From: Trichlorobacter ammonificans
GTDB lineage: Bacteria; Desulfobacterota; Desulfuromonadia; Geobacterales; Pseudopelobacteraceae
Direction of reading: 5' to 3'
Assembly (NCBI RefSeq): GCF_933509905.1
Contig: NZ_OW150024.1
Span: 186,001-250,000, forward strand
DNA: 64,000 nucleotides
Part shown: positions 16,640-24,543 of the stretch, in pieces
Position numbering within the stretch: position 1 is the stretch's first letter
How the letters are laid out: each line of letters starts with the position of its first letter
Notes under the pieces: model-generated
The model's input: the letters and a program-made list of their open reading frames with translations, nothing else
Databases searched by the model: none
What the model was told of the DNA's origin: nothing
Position numbers and translations under genes: made by a program

Positions 16640-16668
16640 AAGCCCCTGAAATACGGGGCTTTTTCTTT
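16640..16668 (+). terminator. Intrinsic terminator after tRNA-Ser
   Basis: AAGCCCC (16640-16646) pairs with GGGGCTT (16655-16661) across an 8-nt loop, followed by TTTTCTTTTTTC. It ends the serS/tRNA transcript. Just before it, TAGTCCGG occurs twice (in 16612-16629), with a related TTGTCCGG after it. Confidence 0.85.
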
Positions 16669-16789
16669 TTTCTCTTGTCCGGCGTAATCCATGTTAGTAT
16701 GCTTGAGTCTGGTTGCCTTGACGGTATTTGTGGCGGTATTCGCACCATGCCGCCAAGGTGGATACCGTCAAAACCGGAGGACAACAGCC

Positions 16790-18022
16790 ATGCCCAGGAA
16801 AATTGCGCCACTCGCTGAACTACAGGTAAGCAAGGCAAAGCCGAAAGCAAAGGCGTACAAGCTGGCGGACGGTGACGGTATGTATCTGCTGGTGACGGTA
16901 TCCGGCGGCAAGCTATGGCGGTATGACTACCGTTTCCAGGATAAGCGTAAAACAATGGCCCTGGGACAATATCCGGCGGTCTCCCTGGCCGATGCCCGGA
17001 AGCGCCGCGACGATGCCCGCAAGCTGCTTGCCAATGGTCAAGACCCGGCGGACGTGAAAAAGGCACAGAAGGCTACTGAAGAGCAACAGGCCACCACCTT
17101 TGAAATTGTGGCCCGCGAATGGTACGCCAAGAACGAGCTGGTATGGTCACAGGGGCATGCCGTCACCACCATGAACCGACTGACCCATGATGTGTTCCCC
17201 TGCTTTGGGGAAAAGCCGATTGCAGAGATCACGGCGGCGGATGTTCGCGCCATGCTCCTGAAGGTGGGCAACCGGGGCGCGGTAGAATCTGCGGCCCGTA
17301 TCAAGATCATCTGCGGGCAGGTATTTCGGTACGCTATTGCCCACGGCGTGATCGAGCACGACCCGTCTTCAACCCTGAAGCCGTCCGAACTGTTCCAGAA
17401 GCGGGAGAAGGGACACTTTGCCGCCGTCACGAACCCGAAAGAGCTTGCCCCCCTGCTGCGGGCAATAGATGAGTACCACGGCACCGCCGTTGTCAAAGCG
17501 GCCTTGAAGCTGGCCCCGATGCTCTTTGTCCGGCCCGGTGAGCTACGGAATATGGAATGGCGGGAGATCGACCTTGACGCGGCGCTGTGGTCTATCCCGG
17601 CCACCAAAATGAAGACCCGGCAACCGCACCTTGTGCCATTGGCAAAGCAGGCCGTGGCGATACTGCGGGAGCTGCATCCCCTGACCGGCACCGGGCAGTA
17701 TGTATTCCCTGGCCGTACCAGCTCCCGGCCGATGAGTAATAACTCGATCAACGCCGCCATGCGGTACATGGGATACGACGGCGACACCGTGACCGGCCAC
17801 GGTTTCCGGGCAACGGCGCGGACCATCCTGGATGAAGTCTTGGGTTTCCGGGTGGAATGGATAGAACATCAGCTTGCCCACGCCGTGAAGGATGCCAACG
17901 GGCGCGCCTACAACCGGACTTCGTTTCTCGATGACCGGCGGCGGATGATGCAGCAGTGGGCGGACTACCTGGACGGGCTGAAGGCAGGCGCAAAGGTGAT
18001 TCCATTGAAGCGGACGGCATAG
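16790..18022 (+). CDS. Tyrosine-type site-specific integrase (P4/DUF4102 type)
   Basis: A 410-residue integrase. Its N-terminal arm-binding domain has the DUF4102 pattern (KLADGDGMYLLVTVSGGKLW and ALGQYPAVSLADAR). The catalytic domain carries Arg in RPGELRNMEW (about 246), HLVPL, HGFRATART (His and second Arg, about 337-340), HQLAH, and the nucleophile Tyr in GRAYNRTSF near residue 378. All catalytic residues appear present, so it may be active. It starts 185 bases after tRNA-Ser with a CGGAGG ribosome-binding site, the classic arrangement of a tRNA-integrated genomic island. The DNA beyond it lacks intact cargo. Confidence 0.93.
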   Translation: MPRKIAPLAELQVSKAKPKAKAYKLADGDGMYLLVTVSGGKLWRYDYRFQDKRKTMALGQYPAVSLADARKRRDDARKLLANGQDPADVKKAQKATEEQQATTFEIVAREWYAKNELVWSQGHAVTTMNRLTHDVFPCFGEKPIAEITAADVRAMLLKVGNRGAVESAARIKIICGQVFRYAIAHGVIEHDPSSTLKPSELFQKREKGHFAAVTNPKELAPLLRAIDEYHGTAVVKAALKLAPMLFVRPGELRNMEWREIDLDAALWSIPATKMKTRQPHLVPLAKQAVAILRELHPLTGTGQYVFPGRTSSRPMSNNSINAAMRYMGYDGDTVTGHGFRATARTILDEVLGFRVEWIEHQLAHAVKDANGRAYNRTSFLDDRRRMMQQWADYLDGLKAGAKVIPLKRTA

Positions 18023-18121
18023 TTAAAAAGCAGAGAAACGTGATTCGGTGGTCATGAGTAAAATCAGCGTGTTATGGGTATGGAATTCTTCAGGAAGTAT
18101 CTCAACACATCCCTGGCGATC

Positions 18122-18175
18122 CCGGCGGTCCGTCTGGGGTTGCCAGCTCGGCTGGCAACCCCAGACGGACGCCGG
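18122..18175. repeat. Long perfect hairpin (20-bp stem, 3-nt loop)
   Basis: Bases 18128-18147 are perfectly complementary to 18151-18170 around the loop TCG, extended by CCGGC (18122-18126) pairing with GCCGG (18171-18175) past one bulged G. There is no T-run, so it is not a typical terminator. Its strength and position behind the integrase suggest a recombination, replication or repeat-element structure. Confidence 0.85.
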
Positions 18176-18196
18176 CCAGCTCCGGCATAAGGCAGT

Positions 18197-18222
18197 GTGC
18201 CGGGACGATCGTCCCCCGGCAC
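18197..18222. repeat. Near-perfect palindrome
   Basis: GTGCCGGGACGA is followed by TCGTCCCCCGGCAC, forming a 12-bp palindrome with a two-base bulge, only 22 bp from the long hairpin at 18122-18175. It may belong to the same structure. Confidence 0.7.
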
Positions 18223-18479
18223 AGAGGGAGCAACGCGACCGTTGCGCCTTTGACTTTGACAACCGCTGGTGCAGATCAGTACCAAGCTGCCGCGCCGTCA
18301 TGGTCCGTTGCTTCGGCATGGCTATTCGCACCTCATAGCAACCACACCCCTCCGGCAGCACCTCAACAGCCGTTCGCCGTCAGGCGTCGTCACAGCTTCA
18401 TCAGCCCCCGTCCAGTAACACGGGGGCACCAAATACAACCACTATTTAAAATTAACCACTTATCGGCTAAATCTCTTCC

Positions 18480-18509
18480 AGCATGGCGGTACCTGTAACA
18501 CGCCATGCT
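18480..18509. repeat. Inverted repeat in the island remnant
   Basis: AGCATGGCG (18480-18488) and CGCCATGCT (18501-18509) form a perfect 9-bp inverted repeat with a 12-nt spacer in AT-rich DNA. A protein-binding site or weak hairpin; no gene assignment. Confidence 0.55.
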
Positions 18510-18568
18510 ACAACCCCACACATTACCTATTTTCAGCCTTTGACCTGCGGTATCGACTCCCTTGAATG

Positions 18569-18660
18569 TAGAGAGTTGCAACTCTCCCCCAACTCTCTAT
18601 CTGTAAAACATAAATAAGTTCAGCTGGATTTGAGAGTGGTAGAGAGTGGTAGAGAGTCTG
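18569..18660. repeat. Iteron-like GAGAGT cluster
   Basis: The half-site GAGAGT(T/G)G recurs in both orientations: a perfect 16-bp palindrome GAGAGTTGCAACTCTC (18571-18586), CAACTCTCTA (18590-18599), then tandem GAGAGTGGTA at 18632-18641 and 18642-18651 and a GAGAGTCTGG at 18652-18661. Such clusters bind replication initiators, excisionases or repressors of mobile elements. Confidence 0.55.
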
Positions 18661-18883
18661 GGGAAGGGCAGGGTGGGAACCATGACAATCTACCATTCTG
18701 AGGAAGCAGGTAAGCAATCATCAAAAAAATAAGGTGCTCCCGGAAACCGGTCTGGTCAGGCTGTGGCAAATCCTGGGGTATAAGAAGAAGGGGATAATTC
18801 TCATACGTGCGATAGCTGATACCCAGCAGAGCGGCCCTGATCCAAGGCAATTTCCCGTGATCAAGGAGCAAGGGGGCTGCCAT
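18620..18883 (-). CDS. Possible truncated HTH (AlpA/excisionase-like) protein
   Basis: An 87-residue frame. Residues 13-29 (PWIRAALLGISYRTYEN) resemble the helix-turn-helix of AlpA-type excisionase regulators, which often accompany P4-type integrases. After residue 45 the sequence loses this character. A run of seven T residues near 18727 would allow a one-base slip, and another frame there reads GAPYFFDD, closer to the expected C-terminal part. It is probably a decayed or very diverged regulator; not a secure gene. Confidence 0.25.
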   Translation of the reverse strand: MAAPLLLDHGKLPWIRAALLGISYRTYENYPLLLIPQDLPQPDQTGFREHLIFLMIAYLLPQNGRLSWFPPCPSPDSLPLSTTLKSS

Positions 18884-19241
18884 TCGCGGTTCCCCGAGCA
18901 CCGTTGGAAACGGCAAACGGTGAACTTTGGCGGTATGTTTTGCGGTATCCGGTAGGGCACTATTTTGCAAGCTGCCGATTATCATAACAAATACTCAGTT
19001 ATTCGATGGACACTCTCCCATTGGCCGGGTGCCTTTGTCGTTGATTGCTCCCGACGGAAAACGGTGTGGCGCGTGCCGGAGTGCCTGGAATCAGGCACGA
19101 GAACACGGTTGCGCGAGCAGGTAAATTCAGGTATGACAAATGTGCCGGCTTGTGGTAAACAAGCAGACTGCACCACAACTCTCGATCAAGCAGTTCAATT
19201 CACTGTATAAAGCCACTTCAAGGCGACGGAGGAACAAAGCT

Positions 19242-19610
19242 ATGGCAAACATCCTGATCGTTGACGACTCATCCACCATGCGCAAGATCATTTCCCGCTC
19301 CCTGCGTCAAGCCGGCCTGCCGGTTGACGACATTTTGGAGGCCGGGGACGGGATTGAGGGACTGAATGCCTTGCAGACATCGGGGAAGAAGGTCGACCTG
19401 ATCCTGTCGGACATCAATATGCCCAACATGGATGGCCTTGAGTTCGTCAAGTCTGCCAGGGCAGCCGGTTTCAGCATGCCAATCGTGATGATCACCACCG
19501 AAGGCGGCGAGGATATCATTGCCGAAGCGCTGGCAAGCGGCGCAAAGGATTCCATCAAAAAGCCCTTTACCCCCGAGCAACTCAATGAAAAGCTGGGGGG
19601 GCTGTTATGA
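19242..19610 (+). CDS. cheY: CheY-like single-domain response regulator
   Basis: A 122-residue stand-alone receiver. The acidic pair Asp8-Asp9 (ILIVDDSSTMRK), phospho-acceptor Asp57 region (LILSDINMPNMDGLEF), Thr in VMITTEGG and Lys in SIKKPFTPEQL are all in place. It has a strong GGAGGA ribosome-binding site (19228-19233) and overlaps the following cheX-like gene by four bases. It likely carries a signal to the flagellar switch (FliM/FliN are encoded 16 kb downstream) or to the other proteins of this operon. Confidence 0.92.
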   Translation: MANILIVDDSSTMRKIISRSLRQAGLPVDDILEAGDGIEGLNALQTSGKKVDLILSDINMPNMDGLEFVKSARAAGFSMPIVMITTEGGEDIIAEALASGAKDSIKKPFTPEQLNEKLGGLL

Positions 19611-20122
19611 GCCTGAACACCGATATTGCTGAGTCCATGCGATTCAGCGAGCAACAGTTGGCGGAGTACGTCATCAATGCCACGCGTGAGGTGTTCTCCA
19701 CCATGGTGATGATGGACCTTGCCGACGATTTTCCCCTCAAGGAGCCGATCACCCATTTCAAGTGCAGCATTACCGGCATGGTCGGTTTTGCCGGCACCTA
19801 CTCGGGGGTTATTTCCATTCATTGCCCGGTCGTGCTGGCTAAAAAGGTGACGGCGGCCATGCTGGGCATGGAGGAGGCCGAGGTTGAGGAAGGGGGGGAG
19901 GACCTGAACGACGCCATCGGCGAGATCGCCAACATGCTGGGTGGCAGCGTCAAGATGATCCTCTCCAAAGGCGGTCTCGACGTCAAGCTTTCCATCCCCA
20001 CCGTGATTGCCGGTGAGGACTATACGGTCAACTCCCTGTCGGATATCGATTGCGTAGTCATCCCGTTTACCGTCGAAAATGAACGCTTCCTTGTGGGGCT
20101 GACCCTCAAGAAGGAAGACTAG
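19607..20122 (+). CDS. cheX: CheX/CheC-like chemotaxis phosphatase
   Basis: A 171-residue protein of the CheC/CheX/FliY phosphatase fold. The catalytic-type motif with Glu and Asn is visible as DAIGEIANMLGG (about residues 101-112). CheX-type proteins dephosphorylate CheY-P. Overlap with cheY (ATGA) supports cheY as its substrate. Only one active-site-like helix was recognised, as in CheX. The first 30 residues are predicted helical. Confidence 0.8.
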   Translation: MSLNTDIAESMRFSEQQLAEYVINATREVFSTMVMMDLADDFPLKEPITHFKCSITGMVGFAGTYSGVISIHCPVVLAKKVTAAMLGMEEAEVEEGGEDLNDAIGEIANMLGGSVKMILSKGGLDVKLSIPTVIAGEDYTVNSLSDIDCVVIPFTVENERFLVGLTLKKED

Positions 20123-20138
20123 GCCTCCGAAACATAAA

Positions 20139-20166
20139 GCACGGGGCGGGGTGGTCCGTCCCGTGC
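20139..20166. other. Intergenic hairpin
   Basis: GCACGGGGCGG (20139-20149) pairs with CCGTCCCGTGC (20156-20166) around a short loop, with one mismatch. No T-run follows on the + strand. It may attenuate or stabilise the transcript between cheX and the next gene. Confidence 0.5.
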
Positions 20167-20197
20167 CGCACAATCTACTTCTCTCCCGCGAGCCCCA

Positions 20198-21286
20198 ATG
20201 GAAGGATACGACAAGCTTCACGAAATGCTGCAGAATGCCCTAGTACAGGCCGGCGAAGAAGCCGGTATGCTGCTGGGGCAGAGTCTTTCCGTGACGTTGA
20301 CGGACTCGCTCACCTTCAGCAAAAGTGCCTATTTCGGCGATCTTGACGACGGCGTCTTCGTGCTGGAGGTGGAATCCCGCGAAGAATACCCCGGGCGCCT
20401 CTATCTGCTGTTCAATCTGCGTGACGCCATCCTGATGAGTTCGCTGCTGTTGGGAATTCCGGCGGCTCGAATCAAAGAAAAACAACGCCTTTCCATCATC
20501 GAGGCCGACGATATCGATGCCTTTGGTGAAATCGGCAACATGGTGAACGGGGCGCTCAACACGACCTTCCAGGGCAGTCTTTCCGGCAAGGCCCACCTGA
20601 AACTGCAGGGCTCAAAAAAGTACGTGCCGGAGATTGACCCGCTTTCCAGCGAAGAGCCGCTGCCTGACGGCGATTACCTGATGTTCCGTTCGAAGCTCGA
20701 AATGGAAGGTCAGGAGATGCACCACTTGGATGTGCTGATCCCGCTGGACCTGGGCAAGCTGTACGATCCGCCCGCCGAAGCGAAACCTGAAGCGGAACCG
20801 CCGGTGGAGGAGAGCGAGGAGGCGGCCGAGCCTGCCGTCGCCGCGGCCGCGGCACCAGTAGCCGATGGCGCCGTGGGAACCGTCCAGGCGGCAGTGGCCG
20901 GGAGCACCGGCGAGGATATGGTCGTCATTTTTGAGGACGACGACGTTGACCGGCACCAAATGGCGGAGTCACTCAAGTTCACCGGCTTCAAGATCGTGGA
21001 GAGCACCCTGAACGCCGATATCAAGGATATCCTGTCCCAGGGTAACGTCCGGTTGGTGGTGATCGGTTCACGGGATGCCGACGACCGGGAGCTTGCGGTC
21101 TGTATCAAGATCAACGCCCTGCGTCAGGAACAGCCGGTGCCGATCATCATGTCCGCCGAGCGTTGGACCCGTACCGCCGTGCTCAAGGCGCTCAAGTACG
21201 GTGCACGGGAAATCATCATCAAGCCCTGTGACTACGACGATCTCGTCAGCAAAGTGCGGCGGCTTTGCCGGATTATGGCGGTATGA
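20198..21286 (+). CDS. CheC-like domain fused to a degenerate receiver domain
   Basis: A 362-residue fusion. Residues 1-190 resemble the CheC/CheX phosphatase fold, with an active-site-like helix DAFGEIGNMVNGALN (about 107-121). A Pro/Ala/Glu-rich linker occupies about 192-240. Residues 245-360 read as a receiver: acidic cluster IFEDDDVDR, late Lys in EIIIKPCDYDDLV. The position expected to hold the phospho-acceptor Asp reads LVVIGSRDADD, with the Asp displaced, so phosphorylation is doubtful. It follows cheY-cheX and overlaps the next gene's start. The pairing suggests a CheY-P sink or adaptor; the function is not established. Confidence 0.75.
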   Translation: MEGYDKLHEMLQNALVQAGEEAGMLLGQSLSVTLTDSLTFSKSAYFGDLDDGVFVLEVESREEYPGRLYLLFNLRDAILMSSLLLGIPAARIKEKQRLSIIEADDIDAFGEIGNMVNGALNTTFQGSLSGKAHLKLQGSKKYVPEIDPLSSEEPLPDGDYLMFRSKLEMEGQEMHHLDVLIPLDLGKLYDPPAEAKPEAEPPVEESEEAAEPAVAAAAAPVADGAVGTVQAAVAGSTGEDMVVIFEDDDVDRHQMAESLKFTGFKIVESTLNADIKDILSQGNVRLVVIGSRDADDRELAVCIKINALRQEQPVPIIMSAERWTRTAVLKALKYGAREIIIKPCDYDDLVSKVRRLCRIMAV

Positions 21287-23409
21287 ACGCCACCTGGTCC
21301 CGCGCGATGCTGAAGACCATGGTACCGATAGGTTGTCTTGCGCTGGTGGTCGCCCTCCTTTTTCCCGGCATCGTATCCGCGGCTCCGGATGTCTCCGCTA
21401 ACCGCATTCTGCGCGTTGAAATCAAGAACATCAAGCAGTTGACCAGAATTACGCTGTCCTGTGAGGCGGAGCCCCGCTATACCGTAACCGCTCTCCCCGG
21501 CGACCGTGTGAGGATCAGATTCAGCAATACCGACGGGCCGCTGTTTAAGGCCAAGCGACGCTATTCCGACAGTAACATCGGTGGTTTGGTCTTCCGTCGC
21601 TCCGCTGGTGACATGCTGCTGACCTTTGCAGTGGCTCCCCAACGGGTCGGCTGGCGTGTGGTCCATGCCAGCGGGGTTGCCGCATTGTCCATCGATATCG
21701 GCCCGAAGCTCGGTGAGCAAAATCTTCCGCCGGTGCTACCGGGACGAGAGCGTATCCGCAGCGGGGCAGAAAAGCTGCTCAAGGACTTTGATCCCCCGCT
21801 CAAACCAGAGATTCCGTTTGTGCCCACTGACCGGCAAGTGCTCAGCACGCTGTTGGGGGCTGAGGACCAGAATGTCTTCCTGACGGCGGAGAGTGCCCTC
21901 TACAAGGGGCAGTTGACTGCTGCTGAAGAGGTTTTCCAGCAGTTTGCCGCGCGTCAAGGGCCGGTCAGGCCGCTGGCGCTGTACCGATTGGCGGAAGCCC
22001 AGTACCGACTCCAGAAATACGCCCAGTCCCTTGCCACATTCCGTGAGGCGGTCCAGTTGTGGGATGCCTTTTTCTCCCTGAATCCGGCGGCTATGTTCTA
22101 TTACGGCGACAGCATCGCCAGAAACGGTGACCTTCCCGGGGGACGGCAGTTGCTTGCCCGGCTTATCGCCACCCATGCCGACAAGAAGTATGCGCCGGTG
22201 CTGCTGGTACGCATGGCCGACGTACTGGCGCGCCAGGGCCATGATGCGGAGGCTTGGGCGATCTACCGCACCGTGGCTACCGAGTTCCGCGAGGGGAAGG
22301 CTCCCCAGATTGCCCGGATCAAGCTGGCCGACCGGGAGCTGCTTCACTCGACGCCTGATAACTATCGCACACTTGCAGCCGTGTACCGCACGCTTGCCGA
22401 GACGGCGGCCGACTACGATCTGCGTGAAGAAGCCGCTTTCAAGCATGCGTTACTCGAAGCGGTAAACGGTCCTCCCGACTCCGCCCTGGAGTTGGTCAAG
22501 CGCTACCAGAAGCGTTTTCCCAAAGGAGTTTTTCTCCCGATTACCAAGGATATGCGCGAAGATCTGGTGTTGCTGAGCTATCGTGCCAAAAAATGGGACA
22601 ACGATCCTCCGGGGCTGATAAGTCTGGCCAGCGATAATCAGGAGTTCCTTGCGCTGGCCTCGGGATACCCGGGCTTTTTCCCTGCCGTTACCGAGGCGTT
22701 TGCAAAGATTGGCCGTCCCTTGGACTTGATCGCGCTCTATGTCAATATTCTGCAGCGTCCCTGGGTGGGACGCGACAGTCAGGCCTACCTTACGCTGGAG
22801 ATTGCGGATCAGGCCGAGTTGCTTGGTGACGACCGGATGGCTCGGAAGACCCTGGAGAGCTTCCTGCGGCGCAACCCCGATCATCCCAAAGTGCAGGAAG
22901 CGCGGGAAAAGCTTGGAGCCTTGCTGTACAGAGCCAAAGATTTGACAGGTGTGCGGGCGCAGCTTGCCTGGTTGCTGGCCAAGGACACCAAGGCGGCGCG
23001 CCCGATAAGCTACTACTATCTGGGAAGGGCGCTGTGGGAGAGCAAGCAGTACGCTCAGGCAGCCCTTGCCATGGAGACCTATGCGGCGGCGGTCAGGGCC
23101 GAAAAGGAACAGCCGCCGCTGGTGGGTGACGCCTACTATATTGCGGCGCTGTCCGAGCAGGCGCAGGGCCGCTTGTCGAAGGCAGCCAGCCTGCTGCAGG
23201 AAGGAATGAACAAGGTCGCGCCGGAGCGCAGAGACCAGTTCCTGTACAAACTGGGCGAAGTGGCGCTTCAGGACAACCGGGTGCAGCAGGCCCGCGAGTT
23301 TTTTGAGCAGATCGTCAGATCCGGGACGGACTCTGACTGGCGTCGCCTGGCTCGCCAGGCTCTCCTGGACAGGCGGTTCCCGTCCGAGCCTCAGTCAAAA
23401 AAACCATAA
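21283..23409 (+). CDS. Secreted TPR-repeat protein with AMIN-like N-terminal domain
   Basis: A 708-residue protein with a signal peptide (about residues 1-36, ending VSA). Residues 40-145 form an AMIN-like beta domain (NILRVEIKN type start: ILRVEIKNIKQLTRITL). About 200-700 is a run of helical TPR-like repeats (for example ALYKGQLTAAEEVFQQFAA and LYRLAEAQYRLQKYAQSLATF). The AMIN fold often binds peptidoglycan and localises envelope proteins. The ATG at 21283 overlaps the previous stop, so it is coupled to the chemotaxis-like genes. A role in placing or supporting the flagellum is a guess. Ends 253 bases before flgB. Confidence 0.75.
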   Translation: MNATWSRAMLKTMVPIGCLALVVALLFPGIVSAAPDVSANRILRVEIKNIKQLTRITLSCEAEPRYTVTALPGDRVRIRFSNTDGPLFKAKRRYSDSNIGGLVFRRSAGDMLLTFAVAPQRVGWRVVHASGVAALSIDIGPKLGEQNLPPVLPGRERIRSGAEKLLKDFDPPLKPEIPFVPTDRQVLSTLLGAEDQNVFLTAESALYKGQLTAAEEVFQQFAARQGPVRPLALYRLAEAQYRLQKYAQSLATFREAVQLWDAFFSLNPAAMFYYGDSIARNGDLPGGRQLLARLIATHADKKYAPVLLVRMADVLARQGHDAEAWAIYRTVATEFREGKAPQIARIKLADRELLHSTPDNYRTLAAVYRTLAETAADYDLREEAAFKHALLEAVNGPPDSALELVKRYQKRFPKGVFLPITKDMREDLVLLSYRAKKWDNDPPGLISLASDNQEFLALASGYPGFFPAVTEAFAKIGRPLDLIALYVNILQRPWVGRDSQAYLTLEIADQAELLGDDRMARKTLESFLRRNPDHPKVQEAREKLGALLYRAKDLTGVRAQLAWLLAKDTKAARPISYYYLGRALWESKQYAQAALAMETYAAAVRAEKEQPPLVGDAYYIAALSEQAQGRLSKAASLLQEGMNKVAPERRDQFLYKLGEVALQDNRVQQAREFFEQIVRSGTDSDWRRLARQALLDRRFPSEPQSKKP

Positions 23410-23439
23410 GTCAAAACTTCTGACAGTCAAATTTCCGAC
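23410..23439 (+). promoter_or_regulatory. Tandem activator-site candidate upstream of flgB
   Basis: Two related sites lie side by side: GTCAAAACTTCTGAC (23410-23424) and GTCAAATTTCCGAC (23426-23439). They are about 75-100 bp upstream of the sigma-54 promoter at 23514, the usual distance for an enhancer-binding protein. An equivalent pair precedes the flhA promoter. Confidence 0.55.
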
Positions 23440-23513
23440 GATCCCTGTAGCCCCCCCAGGGGCACCCCCGGTCTCCCAGTCTTAACGTGCTGATATTGCA
23501 GTTTTGTTTTTGG

Positions 23514-23529
23514 GGGCACGATATTTGCA
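23514..23529 (+). promoter_or_regulatory. Sigma-54 promoter of the flgB operon
   Basis: GGGCACGATATTTGCA matches the -24/-12 consensus TGGCACG-N4-TTGCA at every key base except the first. Transcription would start near 23540, giving a leader of about 120 nt to flgB. Sigma-54 control of early flagellar genes is established in Geobacter species. Confidence 0.8.
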
Positions 23530-23662
23530 TTTTCGTTTCTTGCGCGTGCCGTGTGCAAGAACTGGGGTGCTGCGGCTGTCGGAATCGGCGGTGCGGTGAG
23601 TGCCAGTGTTGCATTGAGGGTGGCGAGTTACTTATCTTTGTCCCGCCTGGAGGATATGCCAG

Positions 23663-24094
23663 ATGCCAGTTGAGGGCCTGTTCAGTACAACCATTGATGT
23701 TCTGAGTAAGAGCGTTGACCTGCGGACGCGTGCTCACAACCTGACCGCCAGTAATATCGCCAATGCCGAAACCCCCGGTTATACGCCCAAGGCGTTGCAG
23801 TTCGAAGAGTCGCTGCAGCAGGCTGTCAAAAAATCGACAAAGCGTGGGGGCGGAACCCCTTCGACCACCCATCCGGCGCATATCCCATTGAAACGGACCG
23901 GCGATTCGATTCAGCAGGTGCGGGGAGATGTTGTTGAGGTGCCTGCCAAAACACCCGGACGAGACGGCAATTCCGTTGAGCTTGAAAATGAAATGAGCCG
24001 CATGATGCAGAACCAGGTGCTGTTCAATGCATCGGCGCAGTTGCTTACGAAAAAGTTCGAAGGACTGCGGTCGGCGCTGAGGGAGGGCAAATAA
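23663..24094 (+). CDS. flgB: Flagellar basal-body proximal rod protein FlgB
   Basis: A 143-residue rod protein. The N-terminal rod signature is visible (NLTASNIANAETPGYTPK, about residues 28-45), as is the C-terminal helix EMSRMMQNQVLFNASAQLL. It builds the proximal rod with FlgC, FlgF and FliE. First gene behind the sigma-54 promoter; it has a GGAGG ribosome-binding site and ends directly at the flgC ATG. Confidence 0.95.
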   Translation: MPVEGLFSTTIDVLSKSVDLRTRAHNLTASNIANAETPGYTPKALQFEESLQQAVKKSTKRGGGTPSTTHPAHIPLKRTGDSIQQVRGDVVEVPAKTPGRDGNSVELENEMSRMMQNQVLFNASAQLLTKKFEGLRSALREGK

Positions 24095-24532
24095 ATGGAT
24101 CTTTTTACCGCCATGGGTACCAGTTCGTCGGCATTGTCCGCCGAACGAACCCGCATGAACCTGATATCGAGCAACCTTGCCAACGCCAATACGACGCGTA
24201 CGGCGGAAGGAGGCCCCTACAGGCGCAAAGATGCCATCTTTCTGGCAACACCGCCGACGGACACATTCGGTAAGACGCTTGCGGGAGTTACGGCCACCCA
24301 GATCCGGCAGGTGACGGTCAGCGGCATCATTGAAGACAAAAATGCCCCCCGCATGCAGTATGACCCGTCGCATCCTGACGCCACTCCCGACGGATACGTG
24401 GCCATGCCGAACGTGAACGTCGTTGAGGAAATGGTTGATATGATTACTGCGACCAGGGTGTACGAGGCAAACGTGATGGCCGCGCAGGCGGCAAAGGGCA
24501 TGGCGCTGAAAACCCTGGAAATCGGGCGTTAG
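24095..24532 (+). CDS. flgC: Flagellar basal-body rod protein FlgC
   Basis: A 145-residue rod protein with the family N-terminus (ERTRMNLISSNLANANTTRT), the central PDGYVAMPNVNVVEEMVDMI (about 105-123) and the C-terminal YEANVMAAQAAKGMALKTL. It forms the proximal rod together with FlgB. The start ATG follows the flgB stop without a gap, and GAGGGAGGG inside the flgB end serves as ribosome-binding site. Length and both conserved termini are normal for the family. Confidence 0.96.
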   Translation: MDLFTAMGTSSSALSAERTRMNLISSNLANANTTRTAEGGPYRRKDAIFLATPPTDTFGKTLAGVTATQIRQVTVSGIIEDKNAPRMQYDPSHPDATPDGYVAMPNVNVVEEMVDMITATRVYEANVMAAQAAKGMALKTLEIGR

Positions 24533-24543
24533 GGAGTTAGTCT

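Larger units (their letters stand above)
18023..19241. other. Decayed remainder of an integrated element, repeat-rich
   Basis: About 1.2 kb with no convincing full-length gene apart from a possible short HTH-like frame (18620-18883, minus). It contains several palindromes and an iteron-like cluster (listed separately). No second copy of the tRNA-Ser 3' end was found here, so the far attachment site is missing or unrecognisable. Base composition is more AT-rich than the flanks in 18410-18800. Confidence 0.55.

Noticed and set aside
18023-18361. Reading frame of 112 residues on the minus strand in the island remnant
   Set aside because: It runs straight through the perfect hairpin, has no ribosome-binding site and resembles no family.
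18965-18985. GCCGATTA resembling a sigma-28 -10 element
   Set aside because: No -35-like element at the right distance and no motility gene starting just downstream.
18023-19241. Second copy of the tRNA-Ser 3' end (attR)
   Set aside because: No stretch matching the final 12 or more bases of the tRNA was found.
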